Positions 36,164 to 45,613 of a DNA stretch of 64,000 bases are shown piece by piece. A program made the position numbers and the translations under genes. How positions within the stretch are numbered: the stretch's first letter is position 1; each line of letters starts with the position of its first letter. The stretch is from assembly GCF_006494365.1 (NCBI RefSeq), contig NZ_VHIP01000001.1:620001-684000 (forward strand), written 5' to 3'. The DNA is from Aestuariibacter sp. GS-14 (GTDB lineage: Bacteria; Pseudomonadota; Gammaproteobacteria; Enterobacterales; Alteromonadaceae). Under the pieces are notes generated by a model. It worked only from the letters and a program-made list of their open reading frames with translations, had not been told where the DNA came from and searched no databases.

Positions 36164-37100
36164 CTGGCAGGGTCGCACCGATACCGAAGACGGCGCAAAA
36201 GGGCTGCGCTGGCATCAGGTAGTCAATCAATCTGGGGATACTCCGTTGCCAATGCTGTCACTGGTGGGGCTTGCCTGTGATTTGGGTGTACAAGCCAACA
36301 AAGGACGGCCAGGAGCCTGTAATGGGCCAAATGCCATCCGCGAAGCGCTTGCCAATCTGCCCTGGCACTGGAATGCGCGGTTACAGGATGGTGGCGATAT
36401 TCAGGCCGAACAGGATTTAGCAGCAGCACAGTTGCACTATGCCAACGCAGTCACCGAAGCCCTCAGGCAACAACACGTTGTGTTGGGCTTAGGCGGCGGA
36501 CATGAAATTGCCTGGGGTAGTTATCAAGGATTATTGAATGCGTTACAGCACACGTCTGATGAACCACAAACCATTGGCATTATTAACTTTGACGCCCACT
36601 TCGACCTGCGCCGCCCGGCGCCGCACACCAGTTCAGGTACGCCATTTCGGCAAATATACAACCATTGCCAGCAGCATGGGCACGCTTTTCACTATGCCTG
36701 TTTAGGTGTCTCAAAAGCAGCCAACACCCAGGCGCTATTTGACTTTGCCAACGTCACCCAAACCCGTTATTTACTGGACACCCACTGTACGCTGGAGGCC
36801 GCAACCGCCCTGCTTACCCCCATGTTGCAACAAATCGACCAGCTCTACGTAACGATTTGTCTGGATGCCTTCCCGGCTTCCGCGGCACCGGGCGTAAGCG
36901 CACCCAGTGCGCTGGGTATCGACGTGCGGTTTGCTATTAACATGCTTCATTATCTGGCAAAGCAGCAACAGCCACTCAACTACAAGTGGACATTGTGTGA
37001 TATCGCCGAAATGAATCCCGGCTTCGACATAGACAAACGCACCGCCAGGCTGGCAGCGCGTTTGGGATTTGAAGTAGCGGATGCAATTTTCGAGGGCTAA
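36156..37100 (+). CDS. hutG: Formimidoylglutamase
   Basis: The arginase-family enzyme of the last step, converting N-formimino-L-glutamate to glutamate and formamide. This four-step route does not use formiminoglutamate deiminase. Manganese-binding motifs are seen: GGGHEIAWG, NFDAHFDLR, and CLDAFPASAAPGVSAPSALG, which ends the active site. GGAGG lies 5 bp before the ATG at 36156, giving 314 residues. It overlaps hutI by 8 bp, so the two are cotranscribed and coupled. Confidence 0.96.
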   Translation: MFNWQGRTDTEDGAKGLRWHQVVNQSGDTPLPMLSLVGLACDLGVQANKGRPGACNGPNAIREALANLPWHWNARLQDGGDIQAEQDLAAAQLHYANAVTEALRQQHVVLGLGGGHEIAWGSYQGLLNALQHTSDEPQTIGIINFDAHFDLRRPAPHTSSGTPFRQIYNHCQQHGHAFHYACLGVSKAANTQALFDFANVTQTRYLLDTHCTLEAATALLTPMLQQIDQLYVTICLDAFPASAAPGVSAPSALGIDVRFAINMLHYLAKQQQPLNYKWTLCDIAEMNPGFDIDKRTARLAARLGFEVADAIFEG

Positions 37101-37236
37101 GAAAAACTTATTGGATAAGTGGTAATACCAACCCATGAAATGTGATTGATATTTGCACAGCAGCAGGCAACCTTATATCTTATAAACCTCAGTGCGTTAT
37201 GTGTTTTCACTCCATATTGGTTAAAGGACTGCCAAG

Positions 37237-38580
37237 ATGTTTTCTTCTCGCTTATCTAAACTGATTTGTTTTTCTATATTTTTGCTTCTTGATTCATTAA
37301 GTACCGCGTCAGCGGCGAAATCCGCGCAGCAGGATGTCGCCGAACTCAGATCACAGAATAATCAACTCAATGAGCAGTTGTTCAATACCAGAAGTACTTT
37401 AATTGCCCTACAGGCTGAGGTAATTAAGGTGCGAATTGAACTTAAAAACCTTGATAGTGAGTATGATCTGGCGAGGGAACTAGTAGAAGTAGATAGTGAT
37501 TACATCGACATCGTTAACGATTTAAAAAATCAAAAAGACAAACTTGAAACACTGCTCTCTGTCAAAAGTCGTTTACTCGTAAAAAAGGAAACTGAACTCA
37601 ACACAATTGCCACACAAATTGGTCAAAATGAAAAGCAGTTGGAGGTATATGCAGTTCGTTATGGCACAGATATTGGTGCTGATATAAATGCTACACCGAT
37701 GCTAGCACAAGAATCATCCCATGAGTTAGCTCCCCCTCAGAGTCTTGCCCCAGAGCCCAGAATAAAGCAAAACATTCAGCAGCATAGCCGTTCTGAAGTC
37801 GTGGTTACGAAAGAAACAGACAACATACTGGCTAATAGTCGCTTTTCTGCCACAAAATACTCCTTTGGCGAACAGTTTCCTACCTTTATTGAAATAACTT
37901 CTATAGACCAGCAATTTAGACTTGGAGTGAGTGATACTGAAATCACAGTTGAACAATTTCAGTTGTTTCAGAGTGAAACCCGCTACCGAAGTGAGTCTCA
38001 GCGCTCAGGTGGATGTAATATATTTAACTATGAAACCAAAAGATCCAAACAAGCCAATTCTGAATCACCTGGATATCGCCAAACCAATACTCATCCCATT
38101 GTGTGTGTTTCGTTGTTTGATGCAATAAAGTACACACAATGGTTGTCTAAAAAGCTTAATCGTAACGTGCGATTACCAACCCGAAGTGAGTGGTTCACCT
38201 TTGCTACCCCCCACGAAATGATTGCTTTGGAAAAACAAAATGGTATGACAGACAATTGTCTTCACGCTAATATTCGTGACCAGGCTTTTGCTAACAAATT
38301 TAGCGACGATTCGACAGAAATTTGCAACGATAGATCAATCTACCCTGAACCGGTAAAAATGAAACTGCCAAGCAGTCTAGGGCTCTACAACCTTTACGGC
38401 AACGCAAGGGAATGGACGATGTCCTGTTGGGACGATGCCATCAAAAACCTATGGGTTTGTCCAGCCGTGCACATTGCCGGTGGATCTGCCTACTTTAAAC
38501 TCAACCCCGCCAAAGAAACCCGGGGAGGCCCCGATGGCGTAAGTAATGACGTGAGTTTTCGGGTAGTCTACGAGCTATAG
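37237..38580 (+). CDS. Exported coiled-coil protein with formylglycine-generating-enzyme-like (SUMF1/EgtB/PvdO) domain
   Basis: A 447-residue protein. Residues 1-27 look like a signal peptide (FSIFLLLDSLSTASA), about 30-150 form a long coiled coil rich in Leu/Glu/Lys, and about 205-447 an FGE-sulfatase-type domain. The latter shows ITVEQFQLF, VSLFDAIKYTQWLSKKLNRN, RLPTRSEW, LYNLYGNAREWT, GGSAYF and a SFRVV end. FGE-family domains include nonheme-iron and copper oxidases and many non-catalytic binding proteins; the Cys pair of true FGE is not evident. The family role here is unknown. It appears monocistronic. Confidence 0.82.
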   Translation: MFSSRLSKLICFSIFLLLDSLSTASAAKSAQQDVAELRSQNNQLNEQLFNTRSTLIALQAEVIKVRIELKNLDSEYDLARELVEVDSDYIDIVNDLKNQKDKLETLLSVKSRLLVKKETELNTIATQIGQNEKQLEVYAVRYGTDIGADINATPMLAQESSHELAPPQSLAPEPRIKQNIQQHSRSEVVVTKETDNILANSRFSATKYSFGEQFPTFIEITSIDQQFRLGVSDTEITVEQFQLFQSETRYRSESQRSGGCNIFNYETKRSKQANSESPGYRQTNTHPIVCVSLFDAIKYTQWLSKKLNRNVRLPTRSEWFTFATPHEMIALEKQNGMTDNCLHANIRDQAFANKFSDDSTEICNDRSIYPEPVKMKLPSSLGLYNLYGNAREWTMSCWDDAIKNLWVCPAVHIAGGSAYFKLNPAKETRGGPDGVSNDVSFRVVYEL

Positions 38581-38601
38581 TCAGAAAAAAATAGCCGACT
38601 G

Positions 38602-38619
38602 TGCCCGCTTATATGCGGG
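38602..38619. terminator. Small hairpin between convergent genes
   Basis: GCCCGC and GCGGGC pair around TTATAT, followed by AATTAG. It lies between the FGE-like and the serine hydrolase stops and could serve both strands weakly. Confidence 0.5.
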
Positions 38620-38635
38620 CAATTAGAATAATTAC

Positions 38636-39919
38636 TTAACGGTTTGCCCGTTTACGGCGTAAGCCGGTGAAAATACCTAATGCAATGGCAGTAACCAGTA
38701 TAACAACGGCTCCTGTTAACACTCGCATGATCATAGCCGGAAAGGTGTTACCCAGCACGTAGATATCGGGTTTGCCGGTTTTCCACGTGGTCCAGTGCGT
38801 TGCCAGGTTCGACGCCAGCGCTTCTTTATTGCCCGACTGAATGGCAATAAAACCATCGCCCGAGGCCGGATCGATTCTCACGGTACTGTTTAAATACGGC
38901 GACTGTCCGCCATGCCCTACCACATTGTCGCCTTTGCCATTTGGCGCGAACAACATAATACCGGTGCCCCAGATATCCAGTCCGTCAATGTTGGCTATTG
39001 GTGTGCGCATGTCTGCCAGGCTACTGTCGCTCAGTAGTCTTGGCATGGCAGGATCAGCCACCGTTGAAGGTAATTGCGCATTGGCAAAGCGAACTAAATC
39101 ACTCAACGTAGTGTACAACCCCGTGGCAGCCAGCGACGTATAATTGGGGTATACCTGTTCAACACCGTTTTCACCGAAATACTGCGCCACAGTTGGGTCG
39201 GCGCGATCCAATATAAAACTTGAGTGGGTCATGCCCAGCGGCTCGAATACCGCCTTTTGCATGTATTGTGCAAACGACTCGCCGGTAACTTCCTCTACAA
39301 TCAATTGCGTTAAATTGTAGCTGCCACCGGAATACATCCACGTTGTGCCAGGCTCTATACCCACCTGCACTTTGCCGCTTTTGCCCGGGTCTGCATCCAT
39401 GGCCTGGGTAAGATGAGACTCCAGCGCCTGAACCGGTTCGCCAGGCGCAAACCCACTGTGGCCCAACCCATCGGTGATACCAGCGGTATGACTCAGCAAT
39501 AAACGCAAGGTTACTTTGTTGTTGTCGAATTCGCTGGGCGGTAATTGCCAGCGGGTTAAATAGGTGGATACCGGCACATCCAGATCGAGTTTACCCTGCT
39601 GCGCCAGCTGCATTACCCCAACGGCCGTTACCCATTTGCTGAGCGATGCCACACCAAATACCGATTTGTCGGATACGGGTTTGCCCGTCGACATAGCATC
39701 ACTGTGTACTACCTTGCCGCTGTTCAGCACAGCAAGTACCAGATTGCCTTTTGCTTCGGTGCGCGCTTCATTGCTGATGGCTCTGGTAAAACCTATGGTG
39801 TCTCCAGGCTCCGCAAGTGGCGTCAGCCCCCAACCTTCGGTGGTTGCCACAAAATTAACAGTCACCCAGGCCACCAGAATTACCAGTGTGCCAAGTGTCC
39901 AAAAAATAAACCGCTTCAT
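38636..39919 (-). CDS. Serine hydrolase of the beta-lactamase (class C / esterase EstB) family
   Basis: A 427-residue membrane-anchored protein with an N-terminal signal anchor (FIFWTLGTLVILVAWVTVNF), a beta-lactamase-fold domain and a C-terminal membrane helix (MRVLTGAVVILVTAIALGIF). Motifs: SLSK (S-x-x-K nucleophile and general base in FGVASLSKWVTAV), YSG (WMYSGGSYN), and GHGGQ in the position of the KTG box. The family includes esterases, D-aminopeptidases and AmpC-like enzymes. The lack of KTG makes a true beta-lactamase unlikely. The active domain would face the periplasm. Confidence 0.88.
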   Translation of the reverse strand: MKRFIFWTLGTLVILVAWVTVNFVATTEGWGLTPLAEPGDTIGFTRAISNEARTEAKGNLVLAVLNSGKVVHSDAMSTGKPVSDKSVFGVASLSKWVTAVGVMQLAQQGKLDLDVPVSTYLTRWQLPPSEFDNNKVTLRLLLSHTAGITDGLGHSGFAPGEPVQALESHLTQAMDADPGKSGKVQVGIEPGTTWMYSGGSYNLTQLIVEEVTGESFAQYMQKAVFEPLGMTHSSFILDRADPTVAQYFGENGVEQVYPNYTSLAATGLYTTLSDLVRFANAQLPSTVADPAMPRLLSDSSLADMRTPIANIDGLDIWGTGIMLFAPNGKGDNVVGHGGQSPYLNSTVRIDPASGDGFIAIQSGNKEALASNLATHWTTWKTGKPDIYVLGNTFPAMIMRVLTGAVVILVTAIALGIFTGLRRKRANR

Positions 39920-40091
39920 GCTCGTTTCTGTCCTTTTGTTATAGTTACGCCTGAGGCATTTACCTGTTATTAAGGCGTAATTTTATTGTGCTGTAGTAAA
40001 CATGCTGCACAGAAATACCGAAAAAACAGGCAATTCGTCCAGTATTGAGTGGTAACAAAATGTGAAAAGTGTTGCAAATAAGACGCAACAA

Positions 40092-40892
40092 TTACCTAAT
40101 AAAATCAATAATTTCGTTTATAACCGCGTCGTTTTGCAGAATGCGCCGGTGGCCAAATCCTTCTGTGGAGTACAATCTGGCATCGGGATGTTTCATCACA
40201 TACTGTTCAGCATCCTTGAAGGGGACTTCGCGATCGTCCTTGTCGTGAATAACCAGTGCGCGCTGGGCCGTTTTCATTAAATGGGTGGCGGCATCCATTG
40301 CCTCATGCGACACACCAACTGTACTATCGGCTAACGCATACAGCGCGTTCTGCGCGCGTTGGTTAAACCCAAGAAAATGGCCAAACCGGTTAAGTACACC
40401 AGTTAAACCCGCTGGGGCACCAATGAGTACCACTCTGGCAATTTGCAGGTGAGAAACCCCGTGCAACGCCAGTGCACTGCCGCCCATGGAGTGTCCGATT
40501 GCAGCGTGAACGCGCAACGACTGGTAGGTAAGTACTTCATTCACGGCTTTGATAAAATAGCCCGGATGGGAGCGCCCTTCCCCCTGATAACGATGCCCTT
40601 TTGGCACGGGTGCCACTACCCGGCAACCCAGATGTAATAGCCTGGGCAACAGGTGGGTAAATTGTTCAACCGCCCCTGACCAACCGTGCATCAGCAGTAC
40701 CGTTTTTCCCTGCCCCCGCCAAATCATGACGCAGGTATCGTCACTTACACACACCACTTCATCGGGTGAAGGCATATCCGGTAAGCTGGCAGGAAGTTGT
40801 GGAGTAAACAGCAGCCTACCAGCATGTTTTGCCGCCAGTGCGGGCCATATTCTGCTGAGCAGGTAGAAATACAATTTAACCAAAGTGCGCAT
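40092..40892 (-). CDS. Alpha/beta-hydrolase fold protein
   Basis: A 266-residue cytosolic hydrolase. The oxyanion region is in LLMHGWSGAVEQF, the nucleophile elbow is GHSMGGSAL, the acid Asp lies in VIHDKDDREVPF and the His in TEGFGHRRIL. N-terminal residues contain a weak hydrophobic helix (LYFYLLSRIWPALA) but no signal-peptidase site. It resembles general esterases without a predicted substrate. It lies 170 bp from the serine hydrolase gene, in the same direction. Confidence 0.88.
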   Translation of the reverse strand: MRTLVKLYFYLLSRIWPALAAKHAGRLLFTPQLPASLPDMPSPDEVVCVSDDTCVMIWRGQGKTVLLMHGWSGAVEQFTHLLPRLLHLGCRVVAPVPKGHRYQGEGRSHPGYFIKAVNEVLTYQSLRVHAAIGHSMGGSALALHGVSHLQIARVVLIGAPAGLTGVLNRFGHFLGFNQRAQNALYALADSTVGVSHEAMDAATHLMKTAQRALVIHDKDDREVPFKDAEQYVMKHPDARLYSTEGFGHRRILQNDAVINEIIDFIR

Positions 40893-41029
40893 AAATTACG
40901 AAGTATGTGATTGTAAACATGGCCACATACATACGCTGCATCGGGATACTCAACAACCGCGCAGGTGCATAAACGGACGCTTGGAACAGAAATACGGACG
41001 GGTTGTTCCAGTTACACCGCAATAAGGCT

Positions 41030-41956
41030 CTAATTGGTTAAGGCTTGCCAGTCTTCACTGATCCGTTGAAAGGTTGCCTGTAAACGCGGAGTCATAAAAT
41101 CAATAAAACTGCGCTGTTTTAACGGCAGCACATCCTGGCGTATATACAACATACTTACCGGATAGGGTTCGGGCGCGAACGGCTGTAACACGCGATTGAG
41201 TTCGCCACTTTTTAGCCAGGGCAACGCCTGATACGACAGCACACGGGCAATGCCCAATCCCTGACGGGCAGAATGCACTGCTATGTCGGTAGAATTTGCC
41301 CTAACCCGTGAATTCACCGGCACGTTTTGCTCTTCGTTGTTAACGGTAAAACGCCAGTGGTTAGGCGAATCCAGTCCTTCAAACGTAATGCAGTCGTGGC
41401 TGGCAAGTGCCTCTAAATTTTGGGGTATGCCGCGCTGGGCCAGATACCCTGGGCTGGCACACAGGATTTTTTGAACTTCACCCACCCGTTTAGCCACCAA
41501 CTCGCTGTCGGGTAACCTGCCAACCCGAATAGCAACATCAACCACATCCTCGTACAAGTGCATATTTTGGTCGGTTAGGATCAGCTTTACACTTACGTCG
41601 CTGTACAATTTGAGGTATTCGGCCAGTAGCGGAAAAACGTGCATTCGGCCCATAATGATCGGGGCGGTTACGGTTAAGCAGCCTTTCGGCTCCTGATACT
41701 CGCCTTTGGCGTCGCGTTCCATTTCAGCCACCATCGACAGCACTTCGCGGCTGGATGCCAGGTATTTCTCCCCTGCATCGGTAAGCACCAGATTGCGCGT
41801 GGAGCGCAACACCAACTGTACACCCAAATGATCTTCAAGCTCCTTTACCTGCCGACTCACCGTAGTTTGGGGCTTATTCAGTTTGCGGGCTGCAGCGGAA
41901 AAACTGCCGCACTCCATTACCGTACTGAAAATCTGCATTGCACTGAGTCGATCCAT
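41030..41956 (-). CDS. LysR-family transcriptional regulator
   Basis: A 308-residue protein. The N-terminal winged helix is MDRLSAMQIFSTVMECGSFS with AARKLNKPQTTVSRQVKELE, then a LysR substrate-binding domain from about residue 90. Inducer is unknown. It is divergent from the peroxidase-like gene at 42070, with a 113-bp spacer, so it is the expected regulator of that gene and the following NTF2-like gene, by the usual divergent LysR arrangement. Confidence 0.94.
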   Translation of the reverse strand: MDRLSAMQIFSTVMECGSFSAAARKLNKPQTTVSRQVKELEDHLGVQLVLRSTRNLVLTDAGEKYLASSREVLSMVAEMERDAKGEYQEPKGCLTVTAPIIMGRMHVFPLLAEYLKLYSDVSVKLILTDQNMHLYEDVVDVAIRVGRLPDSELVAKRVGEVQKILCASPGYLAQRGIPQNLEALASHDCITFEGLDSPNHWRFTVNNEEQNVPVNSRVRANSTDIAVHSARQGLGIARVLSYQALPWLKSGELNRVLQPFAPEPYPVSMLYIRQDVLPLKQRSFIDFMTPRLQATFQRISEDWQALTN

Positions 41957-42069
41957 TTATCTCTCCAAAAAATGGGTAGGTGCTACACACAATTACCCAC
42001 TACCCGCATCAATCAGGTCGCTTTACATTAACCAACAAGACGAATATTTAACCAACCAAGGAATACATA

Positions 42070-42612
42070 ATGTCTCGTTTAACTATCCCTGAGTCAATTA
42101 ATGATGCCCCTGAAGCATCGCAACCGTTACTTAATGCCGTAAAAGCCAAGCTGGGTATGGTGCCAAACTTATTCCGTCTGGTTGCTAATAATCCGGCGGC
42201 ACTAAAAGGCTACCTGGCGTTATCTGAATCATTAACAGAAGGGGTATTACCCATTCAGTTACAAGAAGCCATTGCCCTGGCAATTGCCGAAGTGAACCGC
42301 TGTACCTACTGCTTGTCTGCGCACAGCTTTATTGCTGCTAATTTAGCCAAAATGGCCGACAGCGAAATTAAATCCAACCGCAGTGGTTTATCGCAGGATC
42401 CAAAAATCCAGGCCGCATTGCAATTTGCTGTGGCGGTATCTGAGCTTAATGGCCGGGTAAACGATCAGTTGCTGGATGCGGTAAAGCAAGCAGGATACAG
42501 CGATGCAGAAATCATTGAAATTATCCTTCACGTTGCCCTGAACACCTGGACGAACAGCGTGAATAACGTAGCCGATACCGACGTGGATTTTCCACTGGTG
42601 ATCCCGTTTTAA
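42070..42612 (+). CDS. Carboxymuconolactone decarboxylase / AhpD-like protein
   Basis: A 180-residue protein with the AhpD-type active-site motif Cys78-x2-Cys81-x3-His85 ([10 protein letters not shown]), as in alkylhydroperoxidase D and peroxidase-related enzymes. The helical core ([21 protein letters not shown] and [16 protein letters not shown]) supports the CMD fold. It may reduce peroxides through the vicinal cysteines, but the reductant is not identified. AAGGA lies before the ATG. It is 26 bp upstream of the NTF2-like gene and divergent from LysR. Confidence 0.9.
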   Translation: MSRLTIPESINDAPEASQPLLNAVKAKLGMVPNLFRLVANNPAALKGYLALSESLTEGVLPIQLQEAIALAIAEVNRCTYCLSAHSFIAANLAKMADSEIKSNRSGLSQDPKIQAALQFAVAVSELNGRVNDQLLDAVKQAGYSDAEIIEIILHVALNTWTNSVNNVADTDVDFPLVIPF

Positions 42613-42638
42613 GCATCACTTACACAAGGAGCAACCTC

Positions 42639-43118
42639 ATGCACGCTATTGATGAATACCGTCCACCCGTTCCACCGTTTACCCGCGAAACAGCAATCAA
42701 AAAAGTGCGTTTGGCTGAAGACGGCTGGAACTCAAGGGATGCCCAGCGCGTTGCACTGGCTTACAGCCTGGGTACTAAGTGGCGTAATCGTGCCGAATTC
42801 ATTGAAGGTCGCGATCAGGCCCGGGAATTTTTGTCGCGCAAATGGGCAAAAGAACTGGAATACCGACTGATCAAGGAACTGTGGGCCTTTACCGACAACC
42901 GCATTGCGGTGCGCTATGCCTATGAATGGCGTGACGACTCCGGTAACTGGTTCCGTTCTTATGGCAACGAAAACTGGGAATTCAATGAGCAAGGCCTGAT
43001 GGTTAATCGTTACGCATCGCTTAACGATCTGCCCATTACCGAGGAAGAGCGCCTGTTTCGCTGGCCTGAAGGACGACGTCCTGATGATCATCCCGGGCTA
43101 TCTGAATTGGGCTTGTAA
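42639..43118 (+). CDS. NTF2-like fold protein (DUF1348-type)
   Basis: A 159-residue protein of the DUF1348 family: [20 protein letters not shown], then [35 protein letters not shown], and [20 protein letters not shown]. The NTF2-like cone fold serves many enzymes and binding proteins; no catalytic assignment is possible. AAGGAG lies before the ATG. It follows the AhpD-like gene closely and is presumably cotranscribed, a pairing that suggests a stress or detoxification role. Confidence 0.9.
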   Translation: MHAIDEYRPPVPPFTRETAIKKVRLAEDGWNSRDAQRVALAYSLGTKWRNRAEFIEGRDQAREFLSRKWAKELEYRLIKELWAFTDNRIAVRYAYEWRDDSGNWFRSYGNENWEFNEQGLMVNRYASLNDLPITEEERLFRWPEGRRPDDHPGLSELGL

Positions 43119-43126
43119 CCTGGCGG

Positions 43127-43151
43127 GCTGACGTGATGTCACGTCAGCTTT
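43127..43151 (+). terminator. Hairpin after the NTF2-like gene
   Basis: GCTGACGTGA and TCACGTCAGC flank TG, followed by TTTCATA. A 10-bp perfect stem with a weak T-run, probably terminating the AhpD-like/NTF2-like transcript. Confidence 0.6.
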
Positions 43152-43316
43152 CATACACCTTATTCGCACAGTCACCACGTTGATACGCAGTAGTGACAAA
43201 CCAGGCTGCTTCGTTAACAAGCAGGCTTTGGCATCGTATTGCTCGAATTTAGCGGTTTTAAGCCGGGCAACAGAAGGTTCAACATCGACTGTTATCGTAA
43301 AAGAGAGACAACCGAC

Positions 43317-44159
43317 ATGGAAAATTTAAGTGCATTACTTAATCAACATACGTTTACCAGTGAAGTAAATCACTGCGGCACATTATCGGCAGCCAAACAC
43401 TTCGGTACAACCGGACAGCTGCATTTACTGGAGTCTGGCAAAGTGCGTATTACACGCAAGGGTCAGCGCGAGCTACTGATGGACCGCCCCTCTATGGTGT
43501 TCTTCCCTACGGGTGTTGCTCACCGAATTGAACCGGTACAAACCAACGCAGACGCCAGATTAATCAGTGCCAGTGTCACGTTTTCGGCCAATCAGTCGTC
43601 GTTATTGGTGAATTCCCTGCCAGAAGTCATGTATTTACAACTTACCCCTGACTGCGCGGTATCGGGCACTGCCCGCTGGTTGCTCAACGAAATTCAAACC
43701 CAGCGCTTTGGTAAGCAAGCCATGCTGAACCGGCTGGGCGAAATGTTCATTTTACAAATTCTGCGCCACGCCACCGAACACGGCAATTTGCAGGAAGGGA
43801 CAGTCAGTGCCATTAACCATCCGCAAATGTCCAGGGTTATCAATCAGATTCACCAGGATCCGGCCTATCACTGGACCTTAGACAACCTTGCAAGTATTGC
43901 GGCGATGTCCCGGTCTAAATTTGCAGAGCAGTTTAAACACCTGGTAGGGCAAACACCCAACGAATACATCACCGGCCTGCGACTCACACTGGCGCAAAAA
44001 CTACTGAAGAACAACAAACCAGTGAATTACGTGGCTGGTGAAGTGGGCTACGAGCACGGCTCCGCCCTAGCACGCATTTTTAAGAAAAAGCTGGGCTTAT
44101 CGCCGCGTCAGTGGTTGCAACAAGCAAAGCGCAACAGTACGGCACAAGCCGCTATTTAA
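43317..44159 (+). CDS. AraC-family regulator with N-terminal cupin (first of a tandem pair)
   Basis: From the ATG at 43317 (AAGAGAGAC upstream) the product has 280 residues. The N-terminal half is a cupin-type effector domain (AraC/Cupin_6-like, MVFFPTGVAHRIEP). The C-terminal half has two helix-turn-helix motifs: WTLDNLASIAAMSRSKFAEQ and VNYVAGEVGYEHGSALARIF, ending in KKLGLSPRQWLQQ. It shares its whole architecture with the next gene (GYEHGSALARIF is identical in both), so the two arose by duplication. The ligand is unknown; members of this type often regulate adjacent detoxification genes. Confidence 0.92.
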   Translation: MENLSALLNQHTFTSEVNHCGTLSAAKHFGTTGQLHLLESGKVRITRKGQRELLMDRPSMVFFPTGVAHRIEPVQTNADARLISASVTFSANQSSLLVNSLPEVMYLQLTPDCAVSGTARWLLNEIQTQRFGKQAMLNRLGEMFILQILRHATEHGNLQEGTVSAINHPQMSRVINQIHQDPAYHWTLDNLASIAAMSRSKFAEQFKHLVGQTPNEYITGLRLTLAQKLLKNNKPVNYVAGEVGYEHGSALARIFKKKLGLSPRQWLQQAKRNSTAQAAI

Positions 44160-44170
44160 AAGGAAATACC

Positions 44171-44995
44171 GTGAATAATATTGCAGACATTCTGCGCAAA
44201 ACGGCCGTTAAAGCAGATGTATTTTTTAGCGGCCGACTGTGTGGCATTCAATCGTTTGAAGGCAACAACAAAGGGCATTTGCACTTACTTCGTTCCGGCA
44301 GACTTACGCTGCTGATGCGCGAGAAACAAAAAATCGTGATCGACGAACCCAGTGTGATTTTTATTCCCGGCCCGGTAGAGCACAGGATCCTGGCAAATCA
44401 GTCTGAAAACGCCCAGTTAGTGTGTGCCACCGTGAGTCTGGAATCGCATAACCGCGCGTTGTTGCTCGACGCCCTGCCGGAGTTACTGTGTTTGCCGTTG
44501 AGCATTGAAAAACACATAGGACAAACCGCCGCCTGGTTGTTTGAAGAGGCGTTCAGCGAGTCAGTTACCCGCTCGGTGATGATAGACAAGCTCAGCGAAA
44601 TGTTTCTGCTTCAGGTAATGCGTTACGTGCTGGACAACAATCTTAGCCAGGGCGGCATGCTGGCGGCGCTTTCGCATCCGGCGATTGCCAAGGCCATGAG
44701 CGCCATGCATCGCAATCCTGCGCATAACTGGTCGGTAGAATCGCTCGCTGGCGAAGCGGCTATGTCGCGCTCTAAGTTTGCCGCGACGTTTCGTGAAGTG
44801 GTAGGTACAACACCCAATGAGTATCTCACCGACATTCGCATTAATCAGGCCCAGGAACTGTTACTGAATCAAAAACCTGTGAATCTGGTGGCCAATGAAG
44901 TGGGCTACGAACACGGCTCAGCCCTGGCACGCATTTTTCGCAAAAAACTGGGCGTTTCTCCGAAGGCCTGGTTGAAATTACGTGGCAACGCATAA
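44171..44995 (+). CDS. AraC-family regulator with N-terminal cupin (second of the pair)
   Basis: A 274-residue paralogue starting at a GTG with AAGGA 5 bp upstream; the longer frame inside the previous gene was rejected. The cupin half includes GHLHLLRSGRLTLLMREKQK and VIFIPGPVEHRI. DNA-binding motifs are WSVESLAGEAAMSRSKFAAT and VNLVANEVGYEHGSALARIF, with RKKLGVSPKAWL at the end. It begins 11 bp after the first AraC gene and is cotranscribed with it. Two related regulators in one operon may form heterodimers or divide control of the neighbouring DoxX gene. Confidence 0.92.
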   Translation: MNNIADILRKTAVKADVFFSGRLCGIQSFEGNNKGHLHLLRSGRLTLLMREKQKIVIDEPSVIFIPGPVEHRILANQSENAQLVCATVSLESHNRALLLDALPELLCLPLSIEKHIGQTAAWLFEEAFSESVTRSVMIDKLSEMFLLQVMRYVLDNNLSQGGMLAALSHPAIAKAMSAMHRNPAHNWSVESLAGEAAMSRSKFAATFREVVGTTPNEYLTDIRINQAQELLLNQKPVNLVANEVGYEHGSALARIFRKKLGVSPKAWLKLRGNA

Positions 44996-45125
44996 GTTTT
45001 AATTGGTATGAAACGCAGGACGCCCGGTTTCAACAAGCATCCCGCAAAGTCGTACATTACGTTTGTGACGAGGCCCAAACCGGTTCACAAGCCAATTTAA
45101 CAACGTTTGCACAAGGAATACTTTT

Positions 45126-45602
45126 ATGAAATCCATTGTTTTACAGACAGGCCGTGTCATCAGCGGCATGTCAGCTGCTTTCAATGCGGCTCAGCCCCTG
45201 CTTACCATGGCCGGTCGCGTATACGTATCCTGGGTATTTTTTGCCTCCGGACTCACTAAAATCGCCGACTGGGAAACCACGTTGTTTCTGTTTGAATACG
45301 AATATCACGTGCCTTTTTTACCGGTTGTGTTAGCGGCCTATTTAGCCACGCTTGCAGAGTTGGTGGTACCGGTTTTACTCACCACCGGATTAGCCAGTCG
45401 CCTGAGTGCCATTGTGCTGAGTATTGTCAATGTGGTGGCGGTGATCAGCCTGGAAGAAATTGCACCTGCGGCCCTCTACGGACACGTGATCTGGGGCTTA
45501 ATCCTTGCGCACATTGTGTTTTGGGGTGCAGGACAACTATCAGCCGATCACTTTATAAAATGGCTGTATAACAAGCGCTTGCCCCAGGCAAACGCTGCAT
45601 AA
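45126..45602 (+). CDS. DoxX-family membrane protein
   Basis: A 158-residue protein with four predicted membrane helices. The DoxX signature is GRVYVSWVFFASGLTKIADW, then HVPFLPVVLAAYLATLAELVVPVLL and SIVNVVAVISLEE. DoxX proteins are linked to thiol oxidative stress (with SseA and SodA in mycobacteria) and to other membrane redox roles, and DoxX-type proteins also accompany bufferins. AAGGA lies before the ATG. The gene is 131 bp after the AraC pair and 11 bp before the unknown gene, so it forms an operon with the latter. Confidence 0.9.
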   Translation: MKSIVLQTGRVISGMSAAFNAAQPLLTMAGRVYVSWVFFASGLTKIADWETTLFLFEYEYHVPFLPVVLAAYLATLAELVVPVLLTTGLASRLSAIVLSIVNVVAVISLEEIAPAALYGHVIWGLILAHIVFWGAGQLSADHFIKWLYNKRLPQANAA

Positions 45603-45613
45603 GGGAGACAGCA

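Noticed and set aside
37120-37145. TAATACCAACC near 37125 as another copy of the 278-bp element
   Set aside because: Only about 8 bp match the element end, too short to call a copy or a decayed terminus.
38636-39919. Beta-lactamase antibiotic-resistance gene
   Set aside because: SxxK and YSG are present but the KTG box is replaced by GHGGQ and the protein has a C-terminal membrane helix, which fits the esterase-like branch.
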